Source: an uncultured Brachyspira sp. (GTDB lineage Bacteria; Spirochaetota; Brachyspiria; Brachyspirales; Brachyspiraceae). From it: a stretch of 9,877 bases of DNA. Under the pieces are notes generated by a model, which did no database searches, was not told the DNA's origin, and saw only the letters and a list, made by a program, of their open reading frames with translations. Below, in pieces: positions 1 through 7,366 of the stretch (the first letter of the stretch is position 1; the number at the start of each line of letters is the position of its first letter). The stretch spans positions 1 through 9,877 of the forward strand of contig CAKVCJ010000049.1 of NCBI GenBank assembly GCA_934725655.1, given 5' to 3'. A program made the translations under genes and the position numbers.

Positions 1-943
1 ATACTACTCCGCCATAATAAGCATAACAGTAAATATACATATTATTTACTTTATCTTTAAAAGTTATAAACATTGAGCTTTCTTCATAAATAGTAGAAAT
101 ATATCTTCTTTTATATACATAAATAAAAGCATAAAGTAAAACAATCATAATAACTATAAGAATTAAATATTTACCAAATACCAATTTTAAATAATATAAA
201 AAATTATCAGTTTTAGCTCCGTTTAAAACTAATACAGCTGCTATATCTTCATTGCCTTTATCAAGTGCTATTTCAAGACCTTTGTCTAAATTCATTTTGA
301 ATTTATTTCCAAAGAATAAAAATTTCTTTTTTAACAGACTTTTTAACATAGGCTCATTTTCTTCATTAACTGCCAACAAAAACTCATCATTTATATCATC
401 ATTGTTTTTATAATATTTCAAAATAATTTCAACAACATCATAAGCATAATCATCTACAGCACTGTAAAGGGCTGTTTTACCATTAATAGATTTTTTATAA
501 ACATCAGCATTATTTTTAAGCAAAAACTCTACTATATCAATTTTGCTATTATATTTTGAATAAGTATAAAGCAAAGTATATCCATCATATACTCCGTTTA
601 TATCATATTTCTGTATAAACTTCTTAACAGCTTCTAAATCACCAAAACCTTCTGCAGTATTTTGATATTCATATTCTAAAGTATTTATTTCTATAACATT
701 ATATTTTTTATAAAGTTCTATTTTTTCTTTTAATGCTTTTTCTGCTTCCCTTTTAAAAAAGTTTTCCATATATCTTTGAGGGTCTTTTGCCATTTCTTTT
801 AATTCATCTTCATTTGTAAACATTTTATCAAGAAGGTTTTTATAGTAATTGGTGTCATATTCCTCTGAGTACAAAAAGAAAGAAGTTGTAATTAATAAAA
901 TAAAAGATACAATTATTCTGCAAATATTTTTATTTTTTAACAT
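1..943 (-). CDS. Exported ankyrin-like protein with C-terminal membrane anchor (3' end outside window)
   Basis: The frame is open from the ATG at 943 to the window edge, giving 314 visible residues with no stop; the C-terminus is missing. A GAGGGA ribosome binding site lies just before the ATG. Residues 1-31 look like a Sec signal: a basic start (MLKNKN) and a hydrophobic stretch ending near FFLYSEE. Residues 35-90 are charged and helical. Residues 98-180 resemble degenerate ankyrin repeats (GDLEAVKKFI, DIVEFLLKNNADVYKKS, GKTALYSAVDD), and another ankyrin-like helix pair lies at about 222-247 (KGLEIALDKGNEDIAAVLVL, then NGA). A strong membrane segment covers about 259-277, followed by a basic KRR stop-transfer and a Tyr-rich tail. 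If the signal is used, the ankyrin part faces the periplasm and the tail the cytoplasm. Ankyrin repeats generally mediate protein-protein contacts; the partner cannot be told from the sequence. It follows the DUF2271 gene on the same strand but has its own candidate promoter. Confidence 0.8.
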   Translation of the reverse strand, partial: MLKNKNICRIIVSFILLITTSFFLYSEEYDTNYYKNLLDKMFTNEDELKEMAKDPQRYMENFFKREAEKALKEKIELYKKYNVIEINTLEYEYQNTAEGFGDLEAVKKFIQKYDINGVYDGYTLLYTYSKYNSKIDIVEFLLKNNADVYKKSINGKTALYSAVDDYAYDVVEIILKYYKNNDDINDEFLLAVNEENEPMLKSLLKKKFLFFGNKFKMNLDKGLEIALDKGNEDIAAVLVLNGAKTDNFLYYLKLVFGKYLILIVIMIVLLYAFIYVYKRRYISTIYEESSMFITFKDKVNNMYIYCYAYYGGVV

Positions 944-974
944 ACTTTCCCTCATAAAATATTATAAGGATTTT

Positions 975-1003
975 ATCCTATACTATAGAAATGTATATGT
1001 CAA
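975..1003 (-). promoter_or_regulatory. Candidate sigma-70 promoter of the ankyrin-like gene
   Basis: Reading on the minus strand, a perfect TTGACA (1003-998) is followed after 17 bases by TAGGAT (980-975), a 4/6 match to the -10 consensus. A small dyad AGGAT-AAA-ATCCT (979-967) overlaps the -10 and could be an operator or chance. The start codon is at 943. Spacing and -35 are good, the -10 is weak. Confidence 0.4.
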
Positions 1004-1061
1004 TATAAAAGAGTAAATTAAGTTTAAGGCATAAAACTTACATTTACATTTTTTATTATGT

Positions 1062-1559
1062 CTATTTTTTGAGCTTCAGGCTTTGAATATTTAGCTGATG
1101 CTTTCCTATATTGATAACCGAAGTATAAAGCACATTATTATCCTGATATATAGTAGCTTCAACAACTATTCTGTAAGTACCGTCTTTTACTATGTTTCCT
1201 TGATTATCTTTGCAGTCCCAAACTATATTAACTTTTCCTTGTTTAGGCGTAGGTTTTGATACGGCATCAATTATTTTTTTATCTATACTTTTAGCATTAG
1301 CTTTTTTCTGCCAATTATTTAGAGATTGTTTTCTGTATGTCCAGCCTTCTCTTCTTCCTGTAAAATCTGTAATGTATATTGTAGCTATATAATTGCCGTT
1401 GCTATCCTCTGCCCAAGCAGCTATTTGATTACTTGAATAACCCTCTCTTTTTGTGTAATCGAAACTTATATTAACTTTTTTACTACTGCTCTGAGCATAA
1501 TTTTCATTAACATATGATAAAGCAAAAATTATAAATAACATAATAAAAAGTTTTTTCAT
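1062..1559 (-). CDS. DUF2271-type periplasmic protein, C-terminus frameshifted
   Basis: The open frame gives 165 residues from the ATG at 1559, with an AGGAGA ribosome binding site at 1572-1567. Residues 1-22 are a clear signal peptide (MKKLFIMLFIIFALSYV, cleavage likely after NYA), so the product is exported. The mature part has the features I know from DUF2271 proteins: an AAWAEDSNGNYIATIYITDF strand pair, a WTYRKQSLNNW segment, DAVSKPTPKQG, VNIVWDCKDNQGNIVKDGTY and the YRIVVEAT strand, an immunoglobulin-like beta fold similar to the FlgD Ig region. The molecular function of the family is unknown. The last eight codons (from about 1104 to the TAG at 1062) do not look like the family; in the next frame the same DNA reads KYSKPEAQKIDIIKNVNVSF and then MP and TAA at 1024, a normal DUF2271 end. 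One missing A in GGAAAGC (1106-1100) explains this; restored, the protein would be 178 residues. It starts 38 bases after hsdR with no obvious terminator between them, so read-through is possible. Confidence 0.75.
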   Translation of the reverse strand: MKKLFIMLFIIFALSYVNENYAQSSSKKVNISFDYTKREGYSSNQIAAWAEDSNGNYIATIYITDFTGRREGWTYRKQSLNNWQKKANAKSIDKKIIDAVSKPTPKQGKVNIVWDCKDNQGNIVKDGTYRIVVEATIYQDNNVLYTSVINIGKHQLNIQSLKLKK

Positions 1560-1597
1560 AAAAAATTCTCCTATATAAAAAAGCTATATAATATATA

Positions 1598-4500
1598 TTA
1601 TACTAAACCAGAATATTTCTCAAAGAAAGACTGCAATTTTTCTACAACTATTTGTTTTTTTTCAATTTTGTTTCCTTGTTTGCTGAATCTTGATATTGGA
1701 GGAAGTATTTTATCAATATCACTTCCTGAAGTTATTATCTCCCCATATTCAAAACAGCTTGATATAAACTCATTAGTTTCTTTTTCTTTTAAATTTTCTT
1801 CTTTAATTAATATACTTAAATCTTTCTTTTTCTCCTCTCTTACATATTTATAAAATTCTTCTTGAATATCTGTTTCAGAAGTATTCATTTGATTAATAAA
1901 GTTTTCAATTAATTCCCTCTTGCTTCTTAATTCAATACCAGCATTAATTAATTTTCTAACATATTCTATTATAGTAGGCTTGTCTTTATTTTCACTATTA
2001 TATTTTGACACTATTAAAAGTATATAATCAATATTTACTTCAACTTGTTTAATCAGCTCTATTTCAAATACAACATCATCTTGTATATTTTCTATTTCAG
2101 GATTATTATTGTTTTTATTTTGAGTAAATTCAGTATATAAATCATTATATTTTCCGCTATAGTCCTGAAAATCTATATCTGACATTATCTGCTCTCTCTC
2201 TTCCCTAAAATTGTCAAAAGCACAAAGAGTATTTCTAATTTTTAATAAATCCCCAAATAATTTAATAAATTCTTTTTTCTCTTCTTCAGTATTAAAGTCA
2301 GCATTAATAGGAAATTTTGTTTTAAGCAATTGAACAATTTCTTTATAGCCTAAAACATGCTCTCCGCTTTCATCATAACCATCCATATAATCTTTATAAC
2401 TTCTGAGTAATGCTACAGACTTAGCCTCTTTATCGCCAAAAACAGCAAGTGCTTCGTTTGTATTTTCTTCCAAGTTTATAAAAGATACTATATTTCCAAA
2501 AGCCTTAACAGAGTTTAAAATTCTGTTCGTTCTTGAAAAAGCCTGTATAAGTCCATGCATTCTTAATCTCTTATCAACCCATAAAGTGTTTAATGTAGGA
2601 GCATCAAAACCTGTTAAAAACATATTCACCACTATTAAAATATCTATTTGATTGTTTTTCATTTTCATTGAAACATCTTTATAATAATTTTCAAATTTAT
2701 CATCAGATGTGTCATAATTTGTGTTAAACATTTTATTGTAATCTTTTATAGTATTCTCAAGAAACTCCTTTGAATCCTTATCAAGATTTTTTGTTTCAAA
2801 CTCTTCATCTTGAATTATTTCATTATCCTCATTTTGTACAAAACTAAATATTGCAGCAACTTTTAATTTGTTTTCAGTTTCACTCATTTGTCTTTGAAAC
2901 TCTTTATAATATTTTTTAGCCGCTTTTATAGATGATACTGCAAAAATAGAATTAAAGCCTTTAAGTGTTTCTTGCTTTTTTATCTCTGCAACAGTGTTAT
3001 ACTTTGATTTAGCCATAGCCTCTACATTCGCAATTATATCATAACTATAACTTGAATCAGAAGCGTTCCTATAAGTTTTTTGCTCAAAATGTTCTAATAT
3101 GTATTTAACTACCAATTCAATTCTTTTATCATTTAAAAATAATTCATTATCACTTATTGTGTCATTGTTTATTTCTTTTACAGTATTAAAATAATCAATG
3201 CGGAAAGGCAAAACATTTTTATCACGAATGGCATCTACTATAGTGTATGTGTGAAGTTTTTCTCCGAAAGCATTTTCAGTGGTTTTTAGATTTGGGTATT
3301 TTTCATTATCCTGCTCTTTTTTAAAGATAGGTGTTCCTGTAAAACCAAATATATTATAATTTTTGAAAGCCTTTTTTATTTTATCATTCATCTCGCCAAA
3401 TTGAGAACGATGACATTCATCAAAAATCATTACAATATGCTTTTTATAAACTTCATGATTTTCATTTTTCTGTATGAACCTTGATAATTTCTGAATGGTA
3501 GTAATAATTATTTTTGCACTATTGTCTTCTAATTGCGATTTTAATATTTTTGTGGAGGTATTGCTGTTGGCGGCACCTTTTTGGAATTTATCATATTCTT
3601 TCATAGTTTGATAATCAAGGTCTTTTCTATCAACTACAAAAAGCACTTTATCTATAAAGGGAAGACTTTTAGCAAGAGTTGCTGTTTTAAAACTTGTAAG
3701 TGTTTTTCCGCTTCCTGTGGTATGCCAAATATAACCGCCTGATTCTTTTTTGGATTTTATTTTATGATTTTCAGATATTATAATTTTGTTTATAATCTTC
3801 TCTGCCGCTGCAATCTGATATGGACGCATAACCAATAATTTTTTATCTGAAGTAAATACACAATATTTAGTTATTATATTTAATAGAGTGTGCTTTGCAA
3901 AAAAAGTTCTTGTAAAATCAACTAAGTCTGGAATAATCTTGTTTTCAGCATCTGCCCAAAAATTAGTAAACTCAAAAGTATTTGATGTTTTGACTTGATC
4001 TTGAGTATTATGCACATGAAGTTTTCTTGTGGTGTTTGAATAATATTTGGTATTAGTGCCGTTTGATATCACAAATAATTGCACATATTCATAAAGTCCT
4101 GAGCCAGCCCAGAAATTTTCTTCTCCATATTTGTTTATTTGATTGAAAGCCTCTCTTATATTAACGCCCCTTCTTTTTAATTCAATATGAACCATAGGGA
4201 AACCGTTTATTAGAATAGTAACATCATATCTCGCTTTTCTTTCTGAGTTTGTTTCTGTGTATTGATTAATAACTTGTAAATTATTATTATATATATTATC
4301 TTTATCTATAAGTTTAATATTTTTTATATAGCCATTTTCTAAAGTTATATTTTGAATATAATTTTCTTGTATCTTTTCAGTTTTGTTTATTATATTTTCA
4401 TTTCCATTAGCTACCACAGAATTAAAAAAATCATTCCATTCTGTATCAAAAAAAGTATAATCATTTAATTTTTCTAATTGAGTTCTAAGGTTTTTAATTA

Positions 4501-4684
4501 AATCATTTTCATTTTTTATATTTACGTATTCGTATCCCTGTTCGGTGAGCTGTTTAATAAATTCTTCTTCGAGTTCTGCTTCGGTTTGATATTTAGTTCT
4601 ATTTCTTTGTATTGGAGTATATTTAGCGACAACGGTACTTTCATCAGATGTTTTGATAACTTCAATTTTTTCATTGTTTTGCAT
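1598..4684 (-). CDS. hsdR: Type I restriction enzyme R subunit (endonuclease and DNA translocase)
   Basis: This is the motor and nuclease subunit that joins HsdM2-HsdS, pulls DNA using ATP and cuts unmethylated DNA. I place the start at the ATG at 4684, giving 1028 residues; a TTG at 4831 would add 49 residues that come from a GC-rich repeat. The ATG has AAAGGAG 8 bases upstream. The nuclease motif is D154 (RYDVTILING), E168 and K170 (HIELKRRG), close to the D151/E165/K167 reported for EcoR124I, which supports this start. The helicase motor follows: Walker A TTGSGKT (K327), DECH box at 422-425 (IFDECHRSQFGE), motif III FTGTP near 450, motif V TGFDAP near 694 and motif VI QAFSRTNR (714-721). 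The C-terminal third is charged and helical, as expected for the region that docks on the methyltransferase. The frame is intact over 3 kb. It is the last gene of the hsdM-hsdS-hsdR locus, separated from hsdS by 356 bases of repeats. The active-site spacing and gene order fit the type IC group; the subclass is an inference. Confidence 0.95.
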   Translation of the reverse strand: MQNNEKIEVIKTSDESTVVAKYTPIQRNRTKYQTEAELEEEFIKQLTEQGYEYVNIKNENDLIKNLRTQLEKLNDYTFFDTEWNDFFNSVVANGNENIINKTEKIQENYIQNITLENGYIKNIKLIDKDNIYNNNLQVINQYTETNSERKARYDVTILINGFPMVHIELKRRGVNIREAFNQINKYGEENFWAGSGLYEYVQLFVISNGTNTKYYSNTTRKLHVHNTQDQVKTSNTFEFTNFWADAENKIIPDLVDFTRTFFAKHTLLNIITKYCVFTSDKKLLVMRPYQIAAAEKIINKIIISENHKIKSKKESGGYIWHTTGSGKTLTSFKTATLAKSLPFIDKVLFVVDRKDLDYQTMKEYDKFQKGAANSNTSTKILKSQLEDNSAKIIITTIQKLSRFIQKNENHEVYKKHIVMIFDECHRSQFGEMNDKIKKAFKNYNIFGFTGTPIFKKEQDNEKYPNLKTTENAFGEKLHTYTIVDAIRDKNVLPFRIDYFNTVKEINNDTISDNELFLNDKRIELVVKYILEHFEQKTYRNASDSSYSYDIIANVEAMAKSKYNTVAEIKKQETLKGFNSIFAVSSIKAAKKYYKEFQRQMSETENKLKVAAIFSFVQNEDNEIIQDEEFETKNLDKDSKEFLENTIKDYNKMFNTNYDTSDDKFENYYKDVSMKMKNNQIDILIVVNMFLTGFDAPTLNTLWVDKRLRMHGLIQAFSRTNRILNSVKAFGNIVSFINLEENTNEALAVFGDKEAKSVALLRSYKDYMDGYDESGEHVLGYKEIVQLLKTKFPINADFNTEEEKKEFIKLFGDLLKIRNTLCAFDNFREEREQIMSDIDFQDYSGKYNDLYTEFTQNKNNNNPEIENIQDDVVFEIELIKQVEVNIDYILLIVSKYNSENKDKPTIIEYVRKLINAGIELRSKRELIENFINQMNTSETDIQEEFYKYVREEKKKDLSILIKEENLKEKETNEFISSCFEYGEIITSGSDIDKILPPISRFSKQGNKIEKKQIVVEKLQSFFEKYSGLV

Positions 4685-4862
4685 ATGAAGGACTCCTTTT
4701 TCATACTCGCCTAGCTGTGCCACCCTACGGTCGTACCGAGTAGGTGCCTTGCCTACGGCACGCAGAGCGTCGGCAAAAATAACTTGGGGTGCTAGCCTAC
4801 TGGCACACTCAAATATTTTTATTTTACTCAACTTTTTCCCGCCGCAAAAAGTTGCAAAAAGT
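4685..4862 (-). repeat. GC-rich structured repeat-like element supplying the hsdR ribosome binding site
   Basis: This stretch stands out from its surroundings: 36 of 60 bases in 4711-4770 are G or C. It contains a perfect 9-bp inverted repeat CAACTTTTT/AAAAAGTTG (4829-4837 and 4846-4854, 8-base GC loop), a GCAAAAAGTT tandem (4844-4862), near-identical direct repeats GCCTACGGCAC (4751-4761) and GCCTACTGGCAC (4795-4806), CCTACGG twice (4724-4730, 4752-4758), and the imperfect palindrome GTAGGTGCCTTGCCTAC (4740-4756). On the coding strand it ends in a dyad AAGGAGTCCTT (4698-4688) that contains the Shine-Dalgarno sequence of hsdR. It is open in the hsdR frame from a TTG at 4831, which makes a spurious 49-residue extension likely in automatic annotation. 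I believe related segments recur in Brachyspira genomes, but this is from memory. No transposase is present, so if mobile it would be a non-autonomous element. Confidence 0.6.
4688..4699 (-). promoter_or_regulatory. Shine-Dalgarno of hsdR inside a dyad
   Basis: On the minus strand AAAGGAG (4699-4693) stands 8 bases before the ATG at 4684 and decides the start of hsdR. It is part of the dyad AAGGAGTCCTT (4698-4688). An out-of-frame ATG at 4704 lies just upstream, so its second to fourth codons (AAA AAG GAG) overlap the ribosome binding site; initiation there would compete with hsdR translation. Whether that ATG is used cannot be told. Confidence 0.6.
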
Positions 4863-4947
4863 GCAAATACTATAACTTTATATTAAAAGATATACATAAA
4901 ATAATATTATATCTTTGTAAATATATAATAGATTTAATCAAAATGCA

Positions 4948-5010
4948 GTTCTTTTGGTTCTTTTATACCAATAAAAGAACTGGGGGCGTGGGGGCAAAGC
5001 CACCACAAAC
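4948..5010. repeat. Hairpin plus G-rich tail, likely dispersed intergenic repeat
   Basis: The plus strand shows a perfect 10-bp inverted repeat GTTCTTTTAT (4957-4966) / ATAAAAGAAC (4971-4980) around a 4-base ACCA loop. A second direct copy of GTTCTTTT (4948-4955) precedes it and could pair with the same right arm, giving two alternative hairpins. It is followed by two G5 runs (4982-4986, 4990-4994) and a short GC hairpin around GGCAAAGCC (4993-5001). The position, right after the hsdS stop, would suit a terminator or processing site, but no U-run follows the hairpin on the hsd strand. I recall very similar sequence in many Brachyspira intergenic regions; this needs a genome search. The 4863-4947 stretch between the two repeats is plain AT-rich DNA in which I see no gene. 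Confidence 0.55.
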
Positions 5011-5040
5011 AAAAAACTTAAAAAATATTTTAATACACAA

Positions 5041-5532
5041 TTATTTCTTCTTCTCCTTAAAAGTAAGTAATTTATCTCTGTAGTATTCATATTGCTTTTT
5101 ACGCAATTCAATCTCAGCAGGCAGCCCCCTAGTGATGTCATTGCATAGCGTGTCGAATTGGTCAAGTATTTTAACGATACGTTCCTGCTCTTTTAAACTT
5201 ATAATTGGAAATTCAAATTTATTAAATTTAGTCATATCAACAGAAGCAAAATTTCCTTGATTTAAACAATTTAAACAATATTCTTTCAATTTATAACAAT
5301 AATAAAATAGAAAAAATATATTAAATTTATTCTTATATTCATCTTTTAAAATTAAATATGTAAAACGCTGATTAGCTAATGACTCACATGTTATTAATGC
5401 ATGTTCTCCAATAGTTGCTGAAGTTGAAACTATAATAGAATTTTTAGGGAATACATTTCCTTTAATAGCTGAAAAAGAAACTTTTTGTATAGCTTCGTTT
5501 AATATTCTTCCATTCTCCCTAATATCTTCCAT
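5041..5532 (-). CDS. hsdS: Type I specificity subunit, second half (TRD2 plus conserved repeat), separated by a frameshift
   Basis: The listed frame starts at an ATG at 5532 and codes 163 residues, but family-like sequence continues upstream without a stop to about 5635 (IQLKDLFYTKNGYTPSKSNP, then EFWDSKDVSWFRMEDIRENG), so the true reading is a continuation of the first half. The region holds target recognition domain 2, with the VSTSATIGEHALI strand typical of HsdS TRDs and the proximal helix start PIISLKEQERIVKILDQF. It ends with the long conserved helix EIELRKKQYEYYRDKLLTF. That helix nearly duplicates the one ending the first half, as expected for the pseudo-symmetric HsdS fold. No ribosome binding site is evident before 5532, so it is unlikely to be translated well on its own. 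Joined in frame, the two halves give 388 residues, a usual length for HsdS. Confidence 0.8.
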   Translation of the reverse strand: MEDIRENGRILNEAIQKVSFSAIKGNVFPKNSIIVSTSATIGEHALITCESLANQRFTYLILKDEYKNKFNIFFLFYYCYKLKEYCLNCLNQGNFASVDMTKFNKFEFPIISLKEQERIVKILDQFDTLCNDITRGLPAEIELRKKQYEYYRDKLLTFKEKKK

Positions 5533-5617
5533 TCTAAACCAAGAAACATCTTTTGAATCCCAAAATTCTGGATTGCTTTTTGAAGGAGTATAACCATTTT
5601 TTGTATAAAATAAATCT

Positions 5618-6208
5618 TTAAGTTGTATTTTTTTCTACCTCATCGCCGAAAGTTAATAATTTTCCTTTATAATACTCATACTGCTTTTTTCTTAATTCTA
5701 ATTCTCTATTTAATAAATCTTGATATTTTGTAAAAGTGTCTAATATACGAACTATCTCTTTTTGTACTTCTATTGGCGGAACTGGAACATATATTTTTTT
5801 TATCATTGGTATTGTTAACTGAGGAATACCTGTTTTAGGTACATCTATAGTTATATTGTCAAAAAAATATTTTAAAAATTTAGGAATGCAAATATCATTT
5901 GGTATTATACATATTAATCTAACAATAGGATAAAATGGTTTTTCATGATAAATACAATGTCCAATAGTTCCTCTTGCTGATATACTAATACAAGGTTCAT
6001 CTATTTTTATAATATTAGTATATCCATATAATGCATTAGCTCCTATACCGTTACTAATAATTGGAATATTATATTTTGTTGTTTTTTCTTTTGAAAAATT
6101 ATTTTTTGGTACATCTCCACCAGCAATAAAAGAACAGAAGTCTTCTAATTTCTTGTACTCCACGCCGTCGGGGCAGTGTTTCTTTAAAAACTCTTCGAAT
6201 ACGCTCAT
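5618..6208 (-). CDS. hsdS: Type I specificity subunit, first half (TRD1 plus conserved repeat), ends at a frameshift
   Basis: HsdS reads the DNA target and holds two HsdM subunits. This frame codes 196 residues from the ATG at 6208, nine bases after the hsdM stop, so translation is probably coupled to hsdM. The start has the common MSVFEEFLKKHCPDGVEYKK opening. TRD1 spans roughly residues 20-150, including the SISARGTIGHCIYH core. The proximal conserved segment is PPIEVQKEIVRILDTF, and the spacer helix is ELELRKKQYEYYKGKLLTF. It runs into GDEVEKNTT and a TAA (5618-5620). The unfamiliar NTT tail follows an A7 run at 5628-5634; with six or nine A the frame would continue as EKIQLKDLF into TRD2. 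A half subunit of this architecture can be functional by pairing with itself in some type IC systems (truncated EcoR124I and EcoDXXI HsdS), so the product may not be dead. Confidence 0.88.
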   Translation of the reverse strand: MSVFEEFLKKHCPDGVEYKKLEDFCSFIAGGDVPKNNFSKEKTTKYNIPIISNGIGANALYGYTNIIKIDEPCISISARGTIGHCIYHEKPFYPIVRLICIIPNDICIPKFLKYFFDNITIDVPKTGIPQLTIPMIKKIYVPVPPIEVQKEIVRILDTFTKYQDLLNRELELRKKQYEYYKGKLLTFGDEVEKNTT

Positions 6209-6217
6209 AATACTTTT

Positions 6218-7366
6218 TTAGGCCTCTATTTCCTTGATTATCTTATCTATTGCCTTACGAAGATTGCTCTCTTCTAAAACTATTGCCTCCAAATCTTTAT
6301 TTAACACTTTTATATCTACTTGCTCCCTTGTGTCTTTCTGCTCTACATAAGTGGATACTGACAAATTATAATCCTGTGCCTCTATCTCTTCCTTTGTTGC
6401 TAAATAGCATTTATGGGCTTTACTCTCCCTAGCCTTAAAATAAGACAAAATATCTTCTATATTCTTATCGCTTAATTTATTATTATTCGTTGCCTTTTCA
6501 TAATCTTCGCTTGCATCTATAAATAAAGTCTTGCTGTCTATTTTCGATTTGGATAATACCATTATACAAGTAGCTATTGATGTGCCGTAAAATAAATTGT
6601 CTGGAAGCTGTATTATGCATTCTATATAGTTATTGTCTATCAAATATTTTCTTATTTTCTGCTCCGCACCTCCTCTGTACATTATGCCAGGAAAACATAC
6701 TATTGCTGCAAGTGCTGCTGTATCGAGCTTAAAAAGAGAATGCATAATAAATGCAAAGTCTGCTTTTGATTTTGGCGCCAATATTCCTGCAGGAGAATAG
6801 CGAGGGTCATTTATTAAAATAGTATTATCTTCTCCTTCCCATTTTATAGAGTATGGCGGATTAGAAACTATGGCATCAAAAGGTTTATCTTTTAGATGTT
6901 TAGGTTCTGTTAAAGTATCGCCGTGGGCTATATCAAACTTTTCATAACCTGTATCATGCAAAAACATATTTATTCTGCATAGGTTGTATGTTGTAATATT
7001 TATCTCCTGACCATAATAATGTATTTCGTCTTTATCTTTAGGCAATATTTTTTTAAACTTTAAAAGCAAAGAACCGCTTCCGCATGCAGGGTCATATACT
7101 CTTCTAATTTTCTTTTTCCCGCTAACTGCAATTCTGGTAAGAAGTTCCGAAACCTCTTGAGGCGTAAAAAACTCTCCTCCGCTTTTGCCTGCACTTGATG
7201 CATACATACCCATTAAATACTCATAAGCATCACCGAATGCATCAATCGAATGGTCTTTAAAATCTCCAAGTTCTATATCAGCAATTCCGTTTATAAGCTT
7301 TCTTAATCTCTCATTTCTTTTAATTACAGTAGGTCCTAATTTATTGCTGTTTACATCTATAATCAT
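6218..7366 (-). CDS. hsdM: Type I DNA adenine methyltransferase M subunit, catalytic part, separated by a frameshift
   Basis: This is the catalytic domain of HsdM, which transfers methyl from S-adenosylmethionine to adenine N6. Family sequence in this frame begins at DVNSNKLG (7357); the nearest in-frame ATG is 7366, with a TTG at 7381. Motif I is DPACGSGSLLLKF and motif IV is SNPPYSIKWEG; in the joined protein they fall near residues 239 and 316. The segment GGEFFTPQEVSELLTRI before motif I is typical of HsdM. The C-terminal tail (YNLSVSTYVEQ and a Leu/Lys-rich helix) is of the kind that packs on HsdS. The end overlaps closely with hsdS (9-base gap). Translation alone would need restart at 7366, 23 bases upstream of the stop of the first part; a GCGGGG stretch upstream is a poor ribosome binding site. 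If made, it would lack the N-terminal helical domain. Joined length is 529 residues against about 520 for EcoR124I HsdM. Confidence 0.88.
   Translation of the reverse strand: MIIDVNSNKLGPTVIKRNERLRKLINGIADIELGDFKDHSIDAFGDAYEYLMGMYASSAGKSGGEFFTPQEVSELLTRIAVSGKKKIRRVYDPACGSGSLLLKFKKILPKDKDEIHYYGQEINITTYNLCRINMFLHDTGYEKFDIAHGDTLTEPKHLKDKPFDAIVSNPPYSIKWEGEDNTILINDPRYSPAGILAPKSKADFAFIMHSLFKLDTAALAAIVCFPGIMYRGGAEQKIRKYLIDNNYIECIIQLPDNLFYGTSIATCIMVLSKSKIDSKTLFIDASEDYEKATNNNKLSDKNIEDILSYFKARESKAHKCYLATKEEIEAQDYNLSVSTYVEQKDTREQVDIKVLNKDLEAIVLEESNLRKAIDKIIKEIEA

Noticed and set aside
1210..1392. Plus-strand 60-residue frame opposite the DUF2271 gene, and similar ones at 1668, 6250 and 7641
   Set aside because: Antisense shadows of well-supported genes, no ribosome binding sites and no recognisable domains.
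4522..4704. 60-residue frame starting at the ATG just upstream of hsdR
   Set aside because: It lies out of frame inside hsdR, has Lys/Leu-rich composition typical of shadow frames, and no family resemblance. Its start is mentioned only for its overlap with the hsdR ribosome binding site.
4982..4994. G-quadruplex in the two G5 runs
   Set aside because: Only two G runs are present; an intramolecular quadruplex normally needs four.
4938..5165. 75-residue minus-strand frame overlapping the end of hsdS and the hairpin repeat
   Set aside because: It is out of frame with hsdS over its first half and then runs through the repeat; Arg-rich low-complexity composition and no ribosome binding site. Best seen as a by-product of the repeat.
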